Below the pieces are notes generated by a model. The model was not told the origin of the DNA. It did not search any database and was given only the letters and a program-made list of their open reading frames with translations. The translations under genes and the position numbers were made by a program. From the NCBI GenBank assembly GCA_040220895.1, contig JAVJVY010000018.1, forward strand, positions 1-64,000: a stretch of DNA of 64,000 nt, given 5' to 3'. Shown here one piece after another: positions 61,259 to 64,000 of this stretch; the stretch's first letter is position 1; every line of letters starts with the position of its first letter. Source of the DNA: UBA11591 sp040220895 (lineage in GTDB: Bacteria > Bacteroidota > Bacteroidia > Flavobacteriales_E > Vicingaceae).

Positions 61259-63532
61259 ATGAAACGTATAGTACTTTTTGTGGCATTATTCTCAATGCTT
61301 TCTATTTCCATGGCTCAAACCTCCGGGGGCCCTGATGCCTTTGGATATACGTGGAAAGCAAATACCCATCCGGTAAATCCGCCTATTCAATCCTGGTTTG
61401 ATATTGCCACGATAGGCACTCAGGTTACCGGCCTTTCTGATGACAATGTGGTTGGTCCTTTTAATATCACCAACGGTTTCACGTATTATTGGTACAATCC
61501 TACTAAGTTCTGGATAGGTTCTAATGGTTATATCTCCTTTGACGGAGATAACATTGCATCACCTTTTCCTACCGGGATTCCCCTTTCAACTGGAGCCAAT
61601 AATTACATTGCCGGTCTGCTATCCGATTTAAATTTCTCTGGTTCAGGTAATCCAGGAAAATGCTATTATTATGGTAACTCCGATACCGTTTGCGTAAGTT
61701 TTGTTGAAGTACCTTACTGGTATTCATTGACACCTGGATATACAGGTCAAAACTCTTTTCAAATCATTTTGAGCAGAATAGACAGTTCGGTAACCATCAA
61801 TTACATCAGTACCATACTTGGAAATCAGACCACCATAGACAACATCGTTGGAATAGAAAACATTACCGGTACCATTGGCATTGCGCCATATGTTGATTCC
61901 ATCCCGCCGGATACCTTTACGGTAAAGTTCTACTATCCACCTTCCACAACTTATCAAGCAGTGGATGGTGGAGTCAACTGGATAGATAATGAGCAAAGCG
62001 GAGGGGTGTTCGTCAAGAAAGACGCATTGCCCACGCCTCTGCGATCTAACGTCAAAAACTACGGAAATACCAACTTGGCAAGTTTCACCGTGCGTGATAC
62101 CGTATTCGATGATTCGGGCAATCCCGTTGTTGGTGGCAGTGCTTCATCCGGCGCATTGTCAGCGGGTGATGACATAACCGTGACATTTTCAGACTCACTT
62201 GAGCTAAGTTCAAGTGGAACCTTTGTCAATCGAACCTATGTCAATGGAATTCCTGGCGACTTGGTAGCAAGTAACAATACGTACGATCAAGAGATCATAG
62301 CGGTCGACACCTCGGGTCCAATGATCCTTGATTATTCGGACGGCATGCCCGATGGAGGTCTGGCATGGAACGGAGGGAATGCCGGAATTGCCGTTTATAT
62401 CGAACCACCCATCTATCCGGCCAAAGTGCTGAATTCGCAGTTTTACATTAATTTCAATACCACACCGGCACAGGGTTTTCATGCAATTATTTATGACGAT
62501 GACGGACCAAATGGTGGACATGGCACGGTGTTGGACAGCGTATTTGTGGTTGGCAATACTATAACCACAGGGCAATACACGAATGTAGACCATACTTCGG
62601 CCAATGTGGTCATCGATAGTGGTGGCCTTTATTTACTGTGGTACATGGGCGGGGCCAACATCCAATTGGGACGCGACATTAATCAACCCATATCAAGGAG
62701 AAGTATTGAAGTCATTGCCGGGGGCTGGGGAGGATATCGCGACCTGCTGACCGAGGATTTCCTGATGGGAGTCAAAGTTGATTATGCATGGCCCAGAGCA
62801 GCATTTACTGCATTAACTGGATTTGATCCTCAGATAAATTTTGTGGACATGTCTACCAACGATCCAAGTACGTGGTACTGGACCTTCGGAGACGGAGATA
62901 CCTCTTCTGCTCAGAATCCCAGTCACGACTACTTGGAAAACGGCACATATCAGGTCTGTCTTGCCGTTTCCAATGCCTATGGAAGCGACACGGTTTGCGA
63001 TTCGGTTGAAGTAAAAAAAGTACTTCCAACGGCCTTTTTTACTTACAACGACAGTGCTTTTCCGCAAATCGCATTTAAAGACGAGTCCACGGGTCCACCT
63101 ACATCATGGCAATGGAATTTGGCCGACACCGCCGGTCCGGTGGTTGGGGTTCAGAATCCGATTTACACCTTCAAGAATAACGGGATTCGAAACGTTTGTC
63201 TGACGGCGATAAATGCCAATGGAAGCAGTGCACCCTATTGTGAGGCCATTGAGATCTATGGCATTGGGCTGGCGGAATTTGGATTGGAAGAATTACGGGT
63301 AATCCCGAATCCCATGTCCGAATTTGCGCGGATAGTCATCCCCAAAAATTATAACGGCGCCTCACTCAGGTTAAGAGCAATCAATATAAGTGGACAGGGA
63401 TTTTACCTCGTACATTCCTTGAAAGGGAACGAGATAGTAATACAGCGAAATGGAATTTCAAAGGGACAGTACCTGGTAGAGGTGTTGGAAGGTAAGAGTA
63501 TTCGCGCCTTTTTTAAATTGACTGTCGAATAA
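61259..63532 (+). CDS. Large secreted protein with two PKD domains and T9SS type A sorting domain
   Basis: The 757-residue protein has a signal peptide (MKRIVLFVALFSMLSISMAQ), a large beta domain with WIGSNGYISFDGDN (lectin- or NIDO-like impression, residues about 85-110), and two PKD folds near residue 538 (WYWTFGDGDTSSAQNPSHDY) and residue 615 (WQWNLADTAGPVVGVQ). It ends with a type A sorting domain (about residues 680-757) with LRVIPNPMSEFARIVIP and KGQYLVEVLEGK. It should be exported by the T9SS. Its surface role is unproven. It starts 230 bp after the tRNA genes. Confidence 0.87.
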   Translation: MKRIVLFVALFSMLSISMAQTSGGPDAFGYTWKANTHPVNPPIQSWFDIATIGTQVTGLSDDNVVGPFNITNGFTYYWYNPTKFWIGSNGYISFDGDNIASPFPTGIPLSTGANNYIAGLLSDLNFSGSGNPGKCYYYGNSDTVCVSFVEVPYWYSLTPGYTGQNSFQIILSRIDSSVTINYISTILGNQTTIDNIVGIENITGTIGIAPYVDSIPPDTFTVKFYYPPSTTYQAVDGGVNWIDNEQSGGVFVKKDALPTPLRSNVKNYGNTNLASFTVRDTVFDDSGNPVVGGSASSGALSAGDDITVTFSDSLELSSSGTFVNRTYVNGIPGDLVASNNTYDQEIIAVDTSGPMILDYSDGMPDGGLAWNGGNAGIAVYIEPPIYPAKVLNSQFYINFNTTPAQGFHAIIYDDDGPNGGHGTVLDSVFVVGNTITTGQYTNVDHTSANVVIDSGGLYLLWYMGGANIQLGRDINQPISRRSIEVIAGGWGGYRDLLTEDFLMGVKVDYAWPRAAFTALTGFDPQINFVDMSTNDPSTWYWTFGDGDTSSAQNPSHDYLENGTYQVCLAVSNAYGSDTVCDSVEVKKVLPTAFFTYNDSAFPQIAFKDESTGPPTSWQWNLADTAGPVVGVQNPIYTFKNNGIRNVCLTAINANGSSAPYCEAIEIYGIGLAEFGLEELRVIPNPMSEFARIVIPKNYNGASLRLRAINISGQGFYLVHSLKGNEIVIQRNGISKGQYLVEVLEGKSIRAFFKLTVE

Positions 63533-63539
63533 TTTCAGA

Positions 63540-63926
63540 TCAAATATCGGCCTCTTCAATAAAAGTAAAGGGCACTTTTAACATAGAGGCATAATCTTCG
63601 CCCGCTTCGAGCATGCTTCCGTCGTGCTCGTTGTGATACCATTTAATTAGGACCTTTGTTTTGTTATCGGCATGAGCCCTTTCGAGTACACGAAAAAGCC
63701 GCATCAAGTGTTTGGCTGAACTGGAATTGAAGTATTCCATTTGCATTGAAAACACTGTTTCTTTTGCAGGTTGAATAGTATACTCATCTAACCAATTTAC
63801 GACTTCCTCATAAAATTTGTCGGGATTTTCGATGCTGGAATTACCGGTAATTTTTAATGATCCACTGTATTTCTCGAAGGCAATTCCAGGTTTTTTTTTC
63901 TCAGCGTGAATATGAAGATTTTCCAT
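63540..63926 (-). CDS. SiaC-type (DUF1987) regulatory protein
   Basis: From the ATG at 63926 the product is 128 residues, starting MENLHIHAEKKKPGIAFEKYSG; an upstream ATG (63968) adds a poorly conserved leader. The family signature is KITGNSSIENPDKFYEEVVNWLDEY, then MQMEYFNSSSAKHLMRLF and KVLIKWYHNEHDG. In Pseudomonas the SiaC protein is phosphorylated on Thr and activates a diguanylate cyclase; the Bacteroidetes homologues are less studied. The conserved YFNSSSAK segment contains candidate phosphorylation sites. It converges with the PKD gene on the other strand. Confidence 0.85.
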   Translation of the reverse strand: MENLHIHAEKKKPGIAFEKYSGSLKITGNSSIENPDKFYEEVVNWLDEYTIQPAKETVFSMQMEYFNSSSAKHLMRLFRVLERAHADNKTKVLIKWYHNEHDGSMLEAGEDYASMLKVPFTFIEEADI

Positions 63927-64000
63927 GATGAAGTGGATAGGGATGCCTAAATTAAAACTATCTCCCAAAAGGAGAAAATTATTCTCATAGAAAAAAGACA

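Noticed and set aside
1..64000. CRISPR array, rRNA operon, complete insertion sequence or phage integrase
   Set aside because: Nothing with regular spaced direct repeats, conserved rRNA segments or transposase/integrase motifs was seen.

Overview
The window looks like a chromosomal segment of a Bacteroidota (Bacteroidetes) bacterium, most likely a marine or free-living member of the Flavobacteriales or a close relative. The evidence is a group of secreted proteins ending in type IX secretion (T9SS) sorting domains of type A (10285-10953, 11809-14310, 14589-16568, 17162-17821, 61259-63532) and type B (23281-25464, 33244-34392), Bacteroidetes-type promoters (TTG at -33 and TAnnTTTG at -7), and families typical of the phylum: a fused MurF/alanine racemase, DUF4199, DUF4468, bacterial GH3, long RHS-like secreted proteins, a deoxynucleoside kinase and a membrane pyrophosphatase. 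The genus cannot be read from the sequence alone.

Region 1 (1-20 kb) is accessory in character. It holds a leucine-rich-repeat protein, a four-gene operon around a 1705-residue RHS-like secreted protein, two small envelope genes, a small coupled membrane-protein operon that includes a 53-residue gene (9685-9846), and a run of T9SS cargo genes with tandem duplication and decay. One duplicate (11184-11571) is broken by a 157-bp element with terminal inverted repeats (MITE-like). A 195-bp tract containing the gene tail and its downstream region is almost identical behind the intact copy. REP-like hairpin repeats lie at 9323 and 19523.

Region 2 (20-34 kb) holds an unusual lipoprotein version of the YyaL/DUF255 thioredoxin-fold family, a PKD-rich type B T9SS protein, a cobalamin-dependent ribonucleotide reductase (nrdJ), an OmpA-family protein, the MurF-Alr fusion for peptidoglycan precursor synthesis, and an ECF sigma factor overlapping a single-pass membrane protein whose outer part is PKD plus a type B-like C-terminal domain.

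Region 3 (34.5-43.3 kb) is a tightly packed seven-gene plus-strand run: FAD/NAD oxidoreductase, outer-membrane beta-barrel candidate, polytopic 4Fe-4S protein, two family-2 glycosyltransferases, a GT-C-type polytopic glycosyltransferase and a biotin carboxylase. It combines a putative membrane electron-transfer module with lipid-linked glycan synthesis and is the best candidate here for an undescribed functional unit.

Region 4 (43-64 kb) is mainly housekeeping: bifunctional nuclease, etfAB, pyruvate dehydrogenase E1 beta, a K+-dependent membrane pyrophosphatase, deoxynucleoside kinase, GH3-family ligase, SppA, FolK, a TPR/OmpA-like lipoprotein, a SpoU methyltransferase, MutS, tRNA-Leu(UAA), tRNA-Gly(GCC), another PKD/T9SS protein and a SiaC-type regulatory protein. 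Between mutS and the tRNAs lies a 370-bp tract of alternating pyrimidine-rich and purine-rich repeats. No CRISPR array, rRNA, integrase or complete insertion sequence was seen.
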